Made by a program: the position numbers and the translations under genes | Notes under the pieces: model-generated | Database searches by the model: none | What the model saw: only the letters and a program-made list of their open reading frames with translations | Told to the model about the DNA's origin: nothing | Part shown: positions 24,148 through 34,158 of the stretch, in pieces | Numbering within the stretch: position 1 is the stretch's first letter | Layout: each line of letters begins with the position of its first letter | Source: Alphaproteobacteria bacterium | GTDB taxonomy: Bacteria > Pseudomonadota > Alphaproteobacteria > Rhizobiales > Beijerinckiaceae | Assembly (NCBI GenBank): GCA_021325385.1 | Contig: JAJPHH010000189.1 | Location: 23,719 to 87,718 of the forward strand | Length of the DNA: 64,000 bases | Direction of reading: 5' to 3'

Positions 24148-24860
24148 TGGCGGCGCTGCTCGAGACGAGAGGGCTCAAAGCTTTTTATGGGTCGACTCAG
24201 GTCCTGTACGGGGTCGATCTCGCCGTTGCGGAGGGCGGCGTCACCGCGCTGCTCGGCGCCAACGGCGCCGGCAAGACGACGCTGCTGCGCGCGCTCTGCG
24301 CGATGGCGCGACGCGAAGGGACGGTCCTGCTCGACGGCAAGCCGTTCAACCCGCGCCAGGCCGAGGACGCGGCGCGCTGCGGCGTCGCCCATGTCCCTGA
24401 TGGGCGCGGCACCTTCCTCGGCCTCACGGTCGAGCAAAATTTGCGGCTCGGCGCCTATCTGCGCAAAGATCGCGACGGCGTCGCCAAGGACCTCGACCGC
24501 GCCTTCTCCTATTTCCCCCGGCTCGAGGAGCGCCGCCAGCAGCAGGCAGGAACCTTGTCCGGCGGCGAGCAGCAGATGCTCGCCATCTCGCGCGCCCTGA
24601 TGCTGCGGCCGCGGCTGCTGCTGTTGGACGAACCGTCCTTCGGCCTCGCGCCGCTCGTCGTGAAGGGCATTTTCGATATTCTTCGCGCTATCAACCGGGA
24701 TGAGGGCGTCAGCATGTTGATGGTCGAGCAGAACGCCAGCCTGGCGTTGGCGCTCGCCGACCACGCCTATCTCATCGAGACGGGCCGCGTGGTGATCGGC
24801 GGCGCGGCGGCGGCCTTGCGCGCCGACGAGTCTATTCGACGCGTATACCTCGGCTATTAG
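24147..24860 (+). CDS. livF: Branched-chain amino-acid-type ABC transporter ATP-binding protein LivF
   Basis: 237 residues; the ATG at 24147 shares a base with the livG TGA (a GTG at 24144 is also possible). It has Walker A GANGAGKTTLLRALC, signature LSGGEQQMLAISRALM and the LivF-typical LLLLDEPSFGLAPLVV. It is the second ATPase of the importer; the substrate may be an acyl or dicarboxylic compound rather than an amino acid, given the beta-oxidation genes next door. Confidence 0.9.
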
Positions 24861-24892
24861 GAAAAGGCGCGATGACTTTGCCAAGAGCGCCC

Positions 24893-24980
24893 CGTCATTG
24901 CGAGCGAAGCGAAGCAATCCCTCTCATGCTTGCGACAGCCGTGGCGCTGCATGGATTGCTTCGCTGCGCTCGCAATGACG
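24893..24980. repeat. Inverted pair of palindromic repeats, family B, inside the liv operon
   Basis: CGTCATTGCGAGCGAAGCGA from 24893 and its inverted partner ending GCTCGCAATGACG at 24980 sit between livF and livH. As RNA they would form a long hairpin, possibly an mRNA-stability or processing element that sets the ratio of ATPases to permeases. Confidence 0.75.
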
Positions 24981-24996
24981 GCGTAAAGGAACGATC

Positions 24997-25869
24997 ATGG
25001 CGGCGCTGATCCACCAGATCCTCTCCGGCCTCGCCATGGGCAGCATTTACGCCTGCGTCGCGCTGGCGGTCGTCATGATCTATCAAGCGACGCATCTGGT
25101 GAATTTCGCCCAGGGCGAGATGGCGATGTTCTCGACCTATATCGCCTGGGCGCTGATCAATGCCGGCGTTCCCTATTGGGGCGCTTTCTTTCTCACGATC
25201 ATCTTCTCTTTCGTACTGGGCATGGCGATCGAGCGCCTCATCATCCGGCAGTTCGACGGCGCGCCGGTTCTGACCGTGGTCATCGTCTTCATCGGCCTGC
25301 TCGTCATCATCAACAGCCTCGCCGGTTTCCTCTTCTCGTACACGATCAAGAGCTTCGACTCGCCTTTTCCGGAGACGATGAGCTTCGGCCGCGGCTACAT
25401 TTCGCCGCACGAACTCGGCTCGATCGGCGTCGTCCTCGTCGTGCTCGCTTTGGTCTACGCTTTCTTCCGCTTCACGCCGCTTGGCCTCGCCATGCGCGCC
25501 GCCGCGCAAAATCCGGTCTCGGCGAGGCTCGTCGGCATTCGCGTCCACCGCATGCTGGCGATCGGCTGGGGCCTCGCCGCCGCGATCGGCGCCGTGGCCG
25601 GAATGATGGCGGCGCCGATCGTCTATCTCGATCCCAACATGATGCTTGGAATCCTGCTTTACGGCTTCGCCGCCGCGCTGCTTGGCGGCATTGACAATCC
25701 CTGGGGCGCGGCCCTCGGCGGCTTCATTGTCGGCGTGCTGGAGAACGTCGCGGGCGCCTATCTGGTCGGGGAGGAGATCAAGCTCACCGTCGCGCTGGCG
25801 ATCATCATCGGCGTGCTGGTCGCCAAACCGTCCGGCCTGTTCAGCCGGGCGATCGTGACCCGCGTTTAA
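24997..25869 (+). CDS. livH: Branched-chain amino-acid-type ABC transporter permease LivH
   Basis: 290 residues with about eight hydrophobic segments. The family start IHQILSGLAMGSIYACVAL, the NFAQGEMAMFSTYIAW loop and the late GAALGGFIVGVLENV are LivH-type. It forms half of the membrane channel with LivM. RBS AAAGGA precedes the ATG, right after the family B repeat. Confidence 0.92.
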   Translation: MAALIHQILSGLAMGSIYACVALAVVMIYQATHLVNFAQGEMAMFSTYIAWALINAGVPYWGAFFLTIIFSFVLGMAIERLIIRQFDGAPVLTVVIVFIGLLVIINSLAGFLFSYTIKSFDSPFPETMSFGRGYISPHELGSIGVVLVVLALVYAFFRFTPLGLAMRAAAQNPVSARLVGIRVHRMLAIGWGLAAAIGAVAGMMAAPIVYLDPNMMLGILLYGFAAALLGGIDNPWGAALGGFIVGVLENVAGAYLVGEEIKLTVALAIIIGVLVAKPSGLFSRAIVTRV

Positions 25870-25886
25870 GAGATAGGAGGCGAGGC

Positions 25887-26936
25887 GTGCTCAACCTGGA
25901 ACTGGCTTCGTCTGCCGAAGCGACGAGCGGCGCCGGCTTCAACGCGCGGCGCGCGGCGATGGTCGTCCTCGGGCTGATCGTCGTCGGCCTGCCTTTCGGG
26001 TTGAGCGGGTTCCGGGTCTTCCAGCTCTCGCAAGTGATCATCTATGCGATTGCGCTGCTCGGCCTCAATCTTTTGACGGGCTTCAACGGCCAAATCTCGC
26101 TCGGCCACGGCGCCTTCTTCGCGATCGGCGGCTACTCGATGGCGATCCTGTCGGCGAAATTCGGCGTCTCCTATTGGTTCGCGATCCCGGTCGCCGGCTT
26201 TCTCTGCTTCGGCGCCGGCTTCCTGTTCGGCTTTCCCGCGCTTCGCCTGGGCGGCCTTTATCTCGCGCTGGCGACTTTCGCCTTGGCGCTGGCGGTTCCG
26301 CAACTCCTCAAGTTCAAGCCGTTCGACCCTTGGACCGGCGGCGTGCAAGGATTGCTTCTCTCAAAACCGGCGGCGCCGCTCGGTCTGCCGCTGACCCGCG
26401 ATCAATGGCTGTACTTCCTCTGCCTCCTTGGCGCGGCGCTGCTGTTCTGGTTCTCGTCCAATCTGGTCAAGAGCCGAATCGGCCGGGCGATGATCGCGAT
26501 CCGCGACCATCCGATCGCCGCCGAGACAATGGGCGTTGATCTCGCCTTGGTCAAAACCACGACATTCGGCCTGAGCGCGGCTTATGTCGGCGTCGCCGGC
26601 GCTTTGAGCGGCCTCACCGTTGGCTTCGTCAATCCGGACAGTTTCGGGCTTTTTCTCTCGCTGTCGATCGTTGTCGGCATCGTCGTCGGGGGGCTTGGCT
26701 CGATCTGGGGAATGGTCGTCGGCGCGTTGTTCATCGAGTTCGTGCCCAATTACGCCGATCAAATCTCGGACGTTCTCGGCGAAGGCGCCAAGGCTTTGCC
26801 CTGGGCGATCTATGGCGTCCTGCTGATTCTGATCATGTACGCCGCGCCCGAAGGCGCGGCCGGCGCGGGGCGATCTTTGGCGCGTCATGGGCGCCGATTC
26901 TTGCCGCGCCGCGAAAGCCCGAGCCGCGGGACGTGA
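25887..26936 (+). CDS. livM: Branched-chain amino-acid-type ABC transporter permease LivM
   Basis: 349 residues from a GTG at 25887, with a strong ATAGGAGG site 17 bp after livH. About nine hydrophobic segments are present, with the LivM signature LLTGFNGQISLGHGAFFAIG and a late IVVGGLGSIWGMVVGALFIE. It pairs with LivH. The C-terminal tail RRFLPRRESPSRGT is basic and cytoplasmic. Confidence 0.92.
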   Translation: MLNLELASSAEATSGAGFNARRAAMVVLGLIVVGLPFGLSGFRVFQLSQVIIYAIALLGLNLLTGFNGQISLGHGAFFAIGGYSMAILSAKFGVSYWFAIPVAGFLCFGAGFLFGFPALRLGGLYLALATFALALAVPQLLKFKPFDPWTGGVQGLLLSKPAAPLGLPLTRDQWLYFLCLLGAALLFWFSSNLVKSRIGRAMIAIRDHPIAAETMGVDLALVKTTTFGLSAAYVGVAGALSGLTVGFVNPDSFGLFLSLSIVVGIVVGGLGSIWGMVVGALFIEFVPNYADQISDVLGEGAKALPWAIYGVLLILIMYAAPEGAAGAGRSLARHGRRFLPRRESPSRGT

Positions 26937-26993
26937 AGAAGAGAGCTGATGACGCGCGACGTTCAACGCGCGTCGCTTAAAGGGAGAGAGACG

Positions 26994-28199
26994 ATGTGGT
27001 CACGACGGACATTCTTGAAGGCGAGCGCCGCGACTGCGGCCGCGTTGGCGAGCCGCCCGGCTTTTGCCGCAAATGCGCCCGGCGTCACCGATACGGAGAT
27101 CAAGATCGGCCAGACCATGCCCTATAGCGGGCCGGCCTCGGCTTACGGCACGATCGGCCGCTCCGAAGCGGCTTATTTCAAAATGATCAACGAGCAGGGC
27201 GGCGTGAACGGCCGCAAGATCAATCTCATCAGTCTCGACGACGGCTACAGCCCGCCGAAAACGGTCGAGCAGACCCGCAAGCTCGTCGAGCAGGAGCAGG
27301 TCGCCTTCATCTTCAACAGTCTCGGCACGCCGCCGAACACCGCGATCAGGGATTATCTCAACGACAATAAGGTGCCGCAGCTTTTCGTCGCGACCGGCGC
27401 CAGCAAATTCGGTGATTATAAGCGCTATCCCTGGACAATGGGCTGGCAGCCGAACTATCGCACCGAAGGCGCGGTTTTCGCCAAGCACATCTTGTCGAGC
27501 AAGCCGAACGCCAAGATCGGGATTCTCTACCAGAACGACGATTTCGGGAAGGACTACCTGGACAGCGTCAAGGAGACGCTCGGCGACAAGGCCGCCAGCA
27601 TGATCGTCAAGGAGGTCTCGTACGAAGTCTCCGAGCCGACAGTGGATTCGCAGGTGATCACCTTGCAGGGATCGGGCGCCGACACCTTCATTATCGCGGC
27701 GACGCCGAAATTCGCGGCGCAGGCTTTGCGGAAGGCCTATGATACGGGTTGGAAGCCGCTCGAATATTTGACCGACGTCTCTCTTTCCATCGGCGCGGTG
27801 TTGAAGCCGGCCGGCCTCGAGAAATGCGTCGGGACTTTGACCGCCAATTACGGCAAGGACTCGACGGACCCGAAGTGGAAAGACGATCCGGGCATGAACG
27901 CCTGGCGCGAGTTCATGGCCAAATACATGCCTAGCGGCGACGTCACCGACAATTTCAATGTCTACGGCTACGGCGTCGCGGCTACGCTGGTCCAGGTGCT
28001 CAAACAGTGCGGCGCCGATCTGTCGCGAGAAAGGATCATGAAAGAAGCGGCGAATCTGAAGGACTTGGAATTGCCGACCTTATTGCCGGGCATCAAGATC
28101 AACACGTCGCCGACGAACTACTATCCGATCCGGCAGATGCAGCTCGAGCGCTTTAATGGGACGACCTGGGAGCTGTTCGGCGAGGTGCTGAGCGGGTAG
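26994..28199 (+). CDS. Liv-type ABC transporter substrate-binding protein
   Basis: 401 residues from ATG 26994, with AAAGGGAGAGAG upstream; a start at 26949 lacks support. It opens with a Tat-like signal (SRRTFLKASAATAAALA, cleavage near ASRPAFA), then a Peripla_BP_6 domain typical of LivK-class proteins (IKIGQTMPYSGPASAYGTIG). It should collect the ligand in the periplasm for LivGFHM. The ligand may be an aromatic or dicarboxylic acid feeding the adjacent beta-oxidation genes; this is inference. Confidence 0.88.
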   Translation: MWSRRTFLKASAATAAALASRPAFAANAPGVTDTEIKIGQTMPYSGPASAYGTIGRSEAAYFKMINEQGGVNGRKINLISLDDGYSPPKTVEQTRKLVEQEQVAFIFNSLGTPPNTAIRDYLNDNKVPQLFVATGASKFGDYKRYPWTMGWQPNYRTEGAVFAKHILSSKPNAKIGILYQNDDFGKDYLDSVKETLGDKAASMIVKEVSYEVSEPTVDSQVITLQGSGADTFIIAATPKFAAQALRKAYDTGWKPLEYLTDVSLSIGAVLKPAGLEKCVGTLTANYGKDSTDPKWKDDPGMNAWREFMAKYMPSGDVTDNFNVYGYGVAATLVQVLKQCGADLSRERIMKEAANLKDLELPTLLPGIKINTSPTNYYPIRQMQLERFNGTTWELFGEVLSG

Positions 28200-28248
28200 A
28201 TTGGGTTTCCCGCGAAGGCTGTTCGCGCGTGCAACCATCATGGCGCCT

Positions 28249-28291
28249 GTCATGGCTTGGCCTGTCCTGTCCAGGACAAGCCGGCCATGAC
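28249..28291. terminator. Hairpin repeat between convergent genes (family D)
   Basis: GTCATGGC at 28249-28256 pairs with GCCATGAC at 28284-28291, and the interior CTGTCC...GGACAAG adds further pairing. It lies between the ends of the convergent binding-protein and enoyl-CoA hydratase genes and may terminate both. Related GTCATGGC-type palindromes are common in this group. Confidence 0.55.
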
Positions 28292-28355
28292 GCGCTGTGG
28301 GCCATTCCGGACAGCCCAGCGCAAAGCGGGGAGAAGAGAGGTGCGCCGCTCCGCG

Positions 28356-29123
28356 TTAAACCTCGTCGAAGCGTCCGCCTCGGCCGCGCCCTTCCACGAA
28401 GCGCCGCGCACCGTCGCGCGCATTATCGAGATTGCGCGCGCCGATCTCGAATTCATTGGCGAGCGCGACCGACAATTCGAGCCCGACTTGCTCATAAGCG
28501 GACTTGCGGTCGCCGCGCATTGTCGCCTGGGGAAAGCGAGCGATCTCGGCGGCGAGCTTCTGAGCGGCGGCGAGGGCCTCGCCTTTCGGCGCGACCCGAT
28601 TGGCGAGGCCGATCGCGAGCGCTTCCGCCGCGCCGACCGGCCGGCCGGTCAGGATCATATCGAGAGCGCGGCTGAGGCCGATCAGGCGCGGCAGCCGGAC
28701 CGTGCCGCCGTCGATCAGCGGCACGCCGAAGCGGCGGCAGAAGACGCCGAATGTCGCATCCTCTTCGACGACGCGCAGGTCGCACCAGCAGGCGAGCTCC
28801 AATCCGCCGGCGACGGCATGGCCGCTGACCGCGGCGATGACCGGCTTCGACAGGATCATTCGCGTCGGCCCCATCGGCCCGTCGCCGTCCGGCGCAACGC
28901 GATTGCCAGCGCCGGCGGCGAAGGCGCGCAAATCCGCGCCGGCGCAGAACGTCCCGCCCGCGCCCCACAGCACGGCGACTGAAGCCTCAGCGTCGGCTTC
29001 GAAGGCGCGGAACGCCTCCGCGAGCGCTTCGGCCGTGGCGCGGTCGACCGCGTTTCGTACTTCCGGCCGGTCGAGAACGATGGTCGTGACCGGCCCCTCC
29101 TTGCGCCAGGCGACCGCGCTCAT
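28356..29123 (-). CDS. Enoyl-CoA hydratase/isomerase family protein
   Basis: 255 residues from ATG 29123, which overlaps the preceding lyase stop by 4 nt. It has the crotonase fold: [18 protein letters not shown] for the oxyanion hole and [20 protein letters not shown]. Crotonases hydrate or isomerise acyl-CoA esters. Translational coupling to a malyl-CoA-lyase-like enzyme suggests the two work on consecutive intermediates, perhaps in C4/C5 CoA-ester metabolism. Substrate unknown. Confidence 0.87.
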   Translation of the reverse strand: MSAVAWRKEGPVTTIVLDRPEVRNAVDRATAEALAEAFRAFEADAEASVAVLWGAGGTFCAGADLRAFAAGAGNRVAPDGDGPMGPTRMILSKPVIAAVSGHAVAGGLELACWCDLRVVEEDATFGVFCRRFGVPLIDGGTVRLPRLIGLSRALDMILTGRPVGAAEALAIGLANRVAPKGEALAAAQKLAAEIARFPQATMRGDRKSAYEQVGLELSVALANEFEIGARNLDNARDGARRFVEGRGRGGRFDEV

Positions 29124-30166
29124 GACAAGCCGTAGAGTTTGGCCATGTCGGCGTCCTTCGCGGCGACTTGCCGGGCGAGGTCGACCAGGACCTTGGCCTG
29201 CTTCCAGGTGGCGTCGTCCTGCATCTTGCCGTCGATCATGACTGCGCCTGATCCGTCGGGCATGGCGGCGAGAATCTTCTGGGCGAAGCCGACTTCGGCC
29301 GGGTCGGGCGAAAAGACCTTCTGGGCGAGCGCAATCTGGCTCGGATGCAAGGTCCAGGCGCCGGCGCAGCCGAGGAGGAACGCGTTGCGGAATTGCGCCT
29401 CGCAGGCTTCCGGATCGGAGAAATCGCCGAATGGTCCATAGAAAGCCTTGATCCCGTTGGCCGCGCAGGCGTCGACCATGCGGGCGATCGTATAATGCCA
29501 CGGGTCTTGTTGCGCCGCGATCCGCGCGCCGCCGGCCGCGCTCGGATCGGCGAGAACGCGATAATCCGGATGGCCGCCGCCGACCCGGGTCGTCTTCATC
29601 GCGCGCGAAGCGGCGAGGTCCGCCGGCCCGAGGCTCATCCCGTGCAGGCGCGGCGACGAGGCGGCTATATCTCCGACATTCTTGACGCCCTGCGCGGTCT
29701 CGAGGATCGCATGGATCAAAATCGGCTTTTTCAAGCCGTAGCGCGCCTCGAGCAGAGCGAGATATTGGTCGACGAAATGGATGTCCCAATCGCCTTCGAT
29801 TTTCGGGATCATCAGCACGTCGAGCTTATCGCCGACTTCGCCGACGAGCCGCGTCAGATCGTCGACGATCCAGGGCGAATTTAGCGCGTTGACGCGGGCC
29901 CAAAGGCCCGTCGCGCCGAAATCCGTCGCCTGGGCCATGGCGATGAAGCCGTCCCGCGCCGCCTGCTTGGCATCGATCGGCACCGCGTCTTCGAGATTGC
30001 CGAGCACGACGTCGACCTGCGCTGCGATCTCCGCCGCCTTGGCGCGCATCTTTTCGACATGGGGAGGGATGAAATGGATCATCCGCTCGAGCCGGACCGG
30101 CAATTCGCGCAGCGGCGCGGGCGCGCCGATCGCCAGCGGCTCGAAGAATTTGCGAGGGGCTTTCAT
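29120..30166 (-). CDS. HpcH/HpaI aldolase / CoA-ester lyase (malyl-CoA lyase-like)
   Basis: 348 residues. The TIM-barrel motifs of the citrate-lyase beta/malyl-CoA lyase family are present: [37 protein letters not shown] with the Mg-binding Glu, [12 protein letters not shown], and the family-typical end [17 protein letters not shown]. These enzymes cleave malyl-CoA-type esters to glyoxylate plus an acyl-CoA. It is first in a two-gene operon. Whether it acts on L-malyl-CoA or beta-methylmalyl-CoA cannot be told. The 195 bp upstream (30167-30361) show no clear signal. Confidence 0.85.
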   Translation of the reverse strand: MKAPRKFFEPLAIGAPAPLRELPVRLERMIHFIPPHVEKMRAKAAEIAAQVDVVLGNLEDAVPIDAKQAARDGFIAMAQATDFGATGLWARVNALNSPWIVDDLTRLVGEVGDKLDVLMIPKIEGDWDIHFVDQYLALLEARYGLKKPILIHAILETAQGVKNVGDIAASSPRLHGMSLGPADLAASRAMKTTRVGGGHPDYRVLADPSAAGGARIAAQQDPWHYTIARMVDACAANGIKAFYGPFGDFSDPEACEAQFRNAFLLGCAGAWTLHPSQIALAQKVFSPDPAEVGFAQKILAAMPDGSGAVMIDGKMQDDATWKQAKVLVDLARQVAAKDADMAKLYGLS

Positions 30167-30361
30167 GGCGCGCTCCGGATGCTGCGGCGCAATAGAGCCG
30201 ATCGGGAGGCCGAGGGCAATCGGGATCGCTTCGATCAGCCGCTGGCGAAACGGGGGTTTGCGCCGCCTTTCGGGATTATTCGACTGGATAGGTCGAACGA
30301 GCCGGCTTCGAACTCGCCAATCAGCGGCTCGGCGGCCATAAGGCGGCGAAGAGCCGCCGAG

Positions 30362-31816
30362 TCAAGGAAAACGAAGGCTCGTCACCCCGACGTCGATCTC
30401 GCGCGAGTCACGGGCTTTTCCGCGCGGCGCAGATTCTGCGGATATCAGCTTGCCGATGACGCGCTCGATATGCCGGACTATGTCCGGCGCGCCGGTCATC
30501 TCGCCAAAGCTGCCTCGCGTCATCGGACCGATGGCGAACAAACCCCTCTGCGGATCGCCTTCCCCGTCACGAACCCGGCCGAGGGGATCGACGTCCAGGC
30601 CGAGGCCGACCTCGTCCATTCGCGCTAAGCCGCGATCAAGCAAATTGGCGAAGAGCGGATCTGCGCGAAGGTCCTTGGCTGGCCCGACACAGAGAATGAT
30701 AGAATCATAGGCGCGCCAGATCGAAGCGCCGCCTCGCATGCGCAAGTTCGCGTCAAGGGCGCCGTGCCGAGAATCCAGCGAGATCAGACCGGCTCGCTCG
30801 ATCGTCAATGATTTGCGCGCAAGAGCACGCTCAATGGAAACGGCCGCTTGCGGCGATATCCGGAACCGGTGAACCTCCCAAAAAGGCAGAAGTCGGCGCG
30901 CCGCTCGCCGACGCTCAGCGGCAGGCAGCGCCGGCCAAATTTCGGGCAGCCGAACGCGTAGAGCGTCGACGACCGACTGCCAGTCCGCCTTGCCGGGGCA
31001 TTGGCGAACCCGTCGTCGGATCAATCGAAGCAATTCGAGCGCCGTCTGAGGCGGCGCTTCGCCATCGAGGAGGTCGAGGTCGACAAAGAGGCCGTGGCGG
31101 CGGGGCAGAAGCCCGTGACGGGACACCGCCTTTATGGGTCCTTCATGACCGGCTCGGTCGAGCGTGGCGACGACGTCGGCCATCGTCAGGCCTGTTCCAA
31201 CGATCAGCACGCGATCGCGCCTCTGAATCCTGTCGAGCGCCCCGGGCGCCCATGGATTGAGGACAAGGCCTCGATGCCGCAGCGCGCCGGCGCTGATCGG
31301 GCAGGGGGCGCCGGCGGAGTGGCCGGTGCAAAGGGCGACGGCGTCGGCCGTCAGGGAGACGCCATCGGACAGATCGATGCGCCAGATCGAAGTCTCGCGG
31401 CGGAGCGCGATAGCCTTGGCTCGACGGCGTCGCATCTCGACGACGAATCGGCTTCGCGCGAGGACGCAATTCAGACTGTCCGCCACGTAATCGCCGAAAG
31501 CGCTTCGCGGGACGTAGTGTCGCCCGAACTCGTCCGTGCTTTCCCGGTCAGGCAGGCGCCCATGGTCGAAGAGCCAACGCGTGAAGTGAGTCGGATCTTC
31601 TCTGAACAGGCTCATCCGATCACTGGGGACATTAATGCGATGCGCCTGATCAGACGCTCCATAAGCGGCGCCATATCCCAGTCGCGCTGCAGGCTCGATC
31701 ATCTCGATCGAGAGCGGCCGCACGCTTGCTTTCGCGGCGTAGATCGCTAGCGCGGCGCCGGTAAACCCGCCGCCGATAATGGCGAGGCGAAGCGGCTGAT
31801 CGGAGAACGCCATCAT
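30362..31816 (-). CDS. FAD/NAD(P)-binding oxidoreductase, last gene of the tau-like operon
   Basis: 484 residues. The N-terminus has the FAD-binding IIGGGFTGAALAIYAAKA, and the middle has VLIVGTGLTMADVVATLD, a second nucleotide-binding segment. The overall type is the COG4529/NAD_binding_9 FAD-NAD(P)-binding family. Its start overlaps the ferredoxin stop by 4 nt, so it is translated with it. It could reduce the ferredoxin with NAD(P)H, giving an electron chain to the flavoprotein two genes upstream. No such trio is well characterised to my knowledge. Confidence 0.75.
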   Translation of the reverse strand: MMAFSDQPLRLAIIGGGFTGAALAIYAAKASVRPLSIEMIEPAARLGYGAAYGASDQAHRINVPSDRMSLFREDPTHFTRWLFDHGRLPDRESTDEFGRHYVPRSAFGDYVADSLNCVLARSRFVVEMRRRRAKAIALRRETSIWRIDLSDGVSLTADAVALCTGHSAGAPCPISAGALRHRGLVLNPWAPGALDRIQRRDRVLIVGTGLTMADVVATLDRAGHEGPIKAVSRHGLLPRRHGLFVDLDLLDGEAPPQTALELLRLIRRRVRQCPGKADWQSVVDALRVRLPEIWPALPAAERRRAARRLLPFWEVHRFRISPQAAVSIERALARKSLTIERAGLISLDSRHGALDANLRMRGGASIWRAYDSIILCVGPAKDLRADPLFANLLDRGLARMDEVGLGLDVDPLGRVRDGEGDPQRGLFAIGPMTRGSFGEMTGAPDIVRHIERVIGKLISAESAPRGKARDSREIDVGVTSLRFP

Positions 31817-32157
31817 TGCGGGTGCGGCGTGCCGTCGGGCTCGGCGAGCCGATGGCTGAGGTCGCCTTCCGTCCCACTTGCTTTCAGGCCTCGCCAGCCG
31901 AGCGCGCGGCGATAGCTTCCAAGCAAGCCTCGCGCGATCAATGCTGCTTCGTCGACCCGTTCGCGATCGTCCCTAAGCGGCGAGACGTAAAGCGCGTCCG
32001 TCGGGCAGTAGAGCTCGCAGAGAAAGCAGGTCTGGCAATCCTCCAAACGCGCGATCACAGGAATTTCGTGTGGTCTCGAATCAAAAACATTGTCTGGACA
32101 CGCCTCGACGCAGGCATCGCACTTGATGCAGCGGTCTCGACTGATCAACTCAATCAT
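31813..32157 (-). CDS. Ferredoxin with two [4Fe-4S] clusters
   Basis: 114 residues with two complete cluster motifs, CIKCDACVEACPDN at about 10-23 and CQTCFLCELYCPTDA at about 41-55. Both have CxxCxxCxxxCP spacing, so two 4Fe-4S clusters are expected. It resembles the beta (iron-sulfur) subunit of adenylylsulfate reductase-like pairs. The gene is embedded by 4-nt overlaps between two flavoprotein genes and should be their electron carrier. The 50-residue C-terminal tail is not conserved ferredoxin. Confidence 0.87.
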   Translation of the reverse strand: MIELISRDRCIKCDACVEACPDNVFDSRPHEIPVIARLEDCQTCFLCELYCPTDALYVSPLRDDRERVDEAALIARGLLGSYRRALGWRGLKASGTEGDLSHRLAEPDGTPHPQ

Positions 32158-33713
32158 CGCGCGCTCTCGACGGCGACCCGATCCAGGCCACGCGCCTCGA
32201 GCCTCGCGGGCGCGCCGGGACTGAGTTGCGGATAATCGCGACGGCGATGGATGCCGCGCGTCTCGCGTCGCTCCAGCGCGCTCGCATAAATCCAGCGGGC
32301 GGCCGCCAGCATGGCCGCCGCCTCTCTGCGTCGGCGAAGCAGCCGCGCATCATGACTGGCCGGCCCCGCGGCCCTGATCGCGCGCCACGCGGCGCCTAGC
32401 CGGTCGAGCGAGCCGCGCATGGCGGCTTCATCCCGTGTGAAGTTGCGCTCAAGTGGAAACATTTCGGATTGCGCAACCCCGATCCAAGCCGTGACGTCCT
32501 CCGGCGCAGGCGCGCCGCCCTCCAACGATCCGTCGCGCCTGGCCGGTTCAGCCCGCCGCTCATGAGCATGCGCGCCGAGTTTGGCCGAATGCGCGGCCGC
32601 AGATCGGCCAGCCCACACGCCCGACGCGATCGCCCAGGTCGAATTCGGGCCGCCGCCGCCGCTCACCGCGCCGACGACGGGTTCACGGGAGGCGGCGTCG
32701 CCGGCGGCGTAAAGTCCAGGTACGGATGTCGCGCCGTTCTTGCTGATGGCGAGACCGCCGACGCCGCGCACCGTCCCTTCATAGCGGAGCGTGACCGGAA
32801 AGCGCTGCCGGAACGGATCGACGCCTTGCCTATCCAGCGGCAAGAAGATGTTCGGCTGGCCGCGGCGCAGTCCTTCCTGAATCGAAGGCGTCGCTTTGTC
32901 GACAATCGCGTAAACAGGCCCCCGCGGCAAATGCTCGGCGAGAAGTTCGAATATGTCCTCTCCTTCCAGCGTCCGGCCGCTTTCGTCGCTGAACGTCGCC
33001 CAATCGTAGATAAGGTTCTTGGTCACGGTCGCGGCGACATGCGAAATCCCGTATTGCCCGGAAAACTCCATGCCTGAGAGCGCGGCGCCGGCTTCCGCCG
33101 CCATCAACAGGCCGTCGCCGGTCAGCCCATACGTGCCGAGCGCCTTGCTCATGAAGGCGCAACCGCCGGTCGCGACGACGACGGCGCCGGCCCGCACTTG
33201 CCACGGCCCGCCCTTGCGCCCGACGCCGCGACCGCCCACGACTTCGTCGCCGCCGACGAGCAAATCCAAAGCCGGGCTGTGGTCGAGGAGCTTGACGCCG
33301 AGCTTCTGCGCCCGGCGGCGCAATATCTGCATATAGTCGGGACCGCGCAGGCTGCCGCGATAAAGAGCGCCGCGATCATCGGTTGGAAAGGCGTAACCCC
33401 AGCCGGCAAGCCTGCCAAGTTGGCTGTGGGTTTCGTCGACCATTCTCTCGACCCAATCGGGGCGAACCAGTCCAAGCCCTTTATCGAGCCGGCGTTTGAG
33501 AACATGCTCACACGACTTACCGTCAGGCGCGACGTCGATCACCGCGGTATTGGCTGCAGCGGTCGCCCCGCTCGTGCCGACACGGCCCTTATCCGCAAGT
33601 ACGACGGAAGCGCCGCTCTCGGCCGCCGCGATCGCGGCCCAAGCGCCCGCCGGCCCGCCGCCGAGGACCAGGACGTCCGTCGTCAGCCGGATGTCGTCCG
33701 CCATAGGGCTCAC
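32154..33713 (-). CDS. Succinate dehydrogenase/AprA-type flavoprotein
   Basis: 519 residues. It belongs to the fumarate reductase/succinate dehydrogenase flavoprotein superfamily: FAD-binding VLVLGGGPAGAWAAIAAAES, the DKGRVGTSGATAAAN segment, GLYAAGDAASREPVVGAVSG and a C-terminal domain ending near ALERRETRGIHRRRDYP. Together with the ferredoxin downstream it resembles adenylylsulfate reductase (AprAB) more than a respiratory complex, because no membrane anchor genes are present. Its start overlaps the RidA stop by 4 nt. A substrate delivered by the tau-like importer is the natural candidate, unproven. Confidence 0.8.
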   Translation of the reverse strand: MSPMADDIRLTTDVLVLGGGPAGAWAAIAAAESGASVVLADKGRVGTSGATAAANTAVIDVAPDGKSCEHVLKRRLDKGLGLVRPDWVERMVDETHSQLGRLAGWGYAFPTDDRGALYRGSLRGPDYMQILRRRAQKLGVKLLDHSPALDLLVGGDEVVGGRGVGRKGGPWQVRAGAVVVATGGCAFMSKALGTYGLTGDGLLMAAEAGAALSGMEFSGQYGISHVAATVTKNLIYDWATFSDESGRTLEGEDIFELLAEHLPRGPVYAIVDKATPSIQEGLRRGQPNIFLPLDRQGVDPFRQRFPVTLRYEGTVRGVGGLAISKNGATSVPGLYAAGDAASREPVVGAVSGGGGPNSTWAIASGVWAGRSAAAHSAKLGAHAHERRAEPARRDGSLEGGAPAPEDVTAWIGVAQSEMFPLERNFTRDEAAMRGSLDRLGAAWRAIRAAGPASHDARLLRRRREAAAMLAAARWIYASALERRETRGIHRRRDYPQLSPGAPARLEARGLDRVAVESAR

Positions 33714-34117
33714 GGTAGCGGCGCCTGATAGAGAACGAGGTCGACTTCCACGAGCGCGCCGCGGCCGAGCTTGGCGACGCCGATCGTCGTGCGTGAGGGC
33801 GCCGCCTTGTCGTCCGAGAAATAGCGATGGTAGACTTTGTTGAAGGCGTCAAAGTCGCGCTCGAAATCGGCGAGATAGATGCGCGCGAAAACAGTGTCGG
33901 AAAGAGCGTAGCCGGCCGCTTCGACAATCGTGACAAGGTTCTCGAAAGTCTTCTCGGCCTGCGCCTCGACGCCTTCCGGAAGCGGCGCCGCGAGCGCGGC
34001 GGCGTCCGTCGGCAATTGGCCGGTCACATGGAGCCAGCCGTCCGCTTGAGTCGCGTGGTGGTATTTGACGCCACGCGGCGGCGGCGGCGCCTGGGGTACA
34101 TGATGGCGTTTGATCAT
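33710..34117 (-). CDS. RidA family protein
   Basis: 135 residues from ATG 34117. The YjgF/RidA fold is recognisable from VTGQLPTDA, QAEKTFENLVTIVEAAG, FARIYLADFERDFDAFN and the terminal SRTTIGVAKLGRGALVEVDL. RidA proteins hydrolyse reactive enamines/imines released by PLP enzymes or amine oxidases. The usual catalytic Arg appears in SRTTI. Its place between a taurine-type permease and an AprA-like flavoprotein suggests that an amino-sulfonate such as taurine yields an imine intermediate. Confidence 0.88.
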   Translation of the reverse strand: MIKRHHVPQAPPPPRGVKYHHATQADGWLHVTGQLPTDAAALAAPLPEGVEAQAEKTFENLVTIVEAAGYALSDTVFARIYLADFERDFDAFNKVYHRYFSDDKAAPSRTTIGVAKLGRGALVEVDLVLYQAPLP

Positions 34118-34158
34118 CGGTCTCTGGCTACGTTTCGAATGGAAGATGTCGTCGGGAC

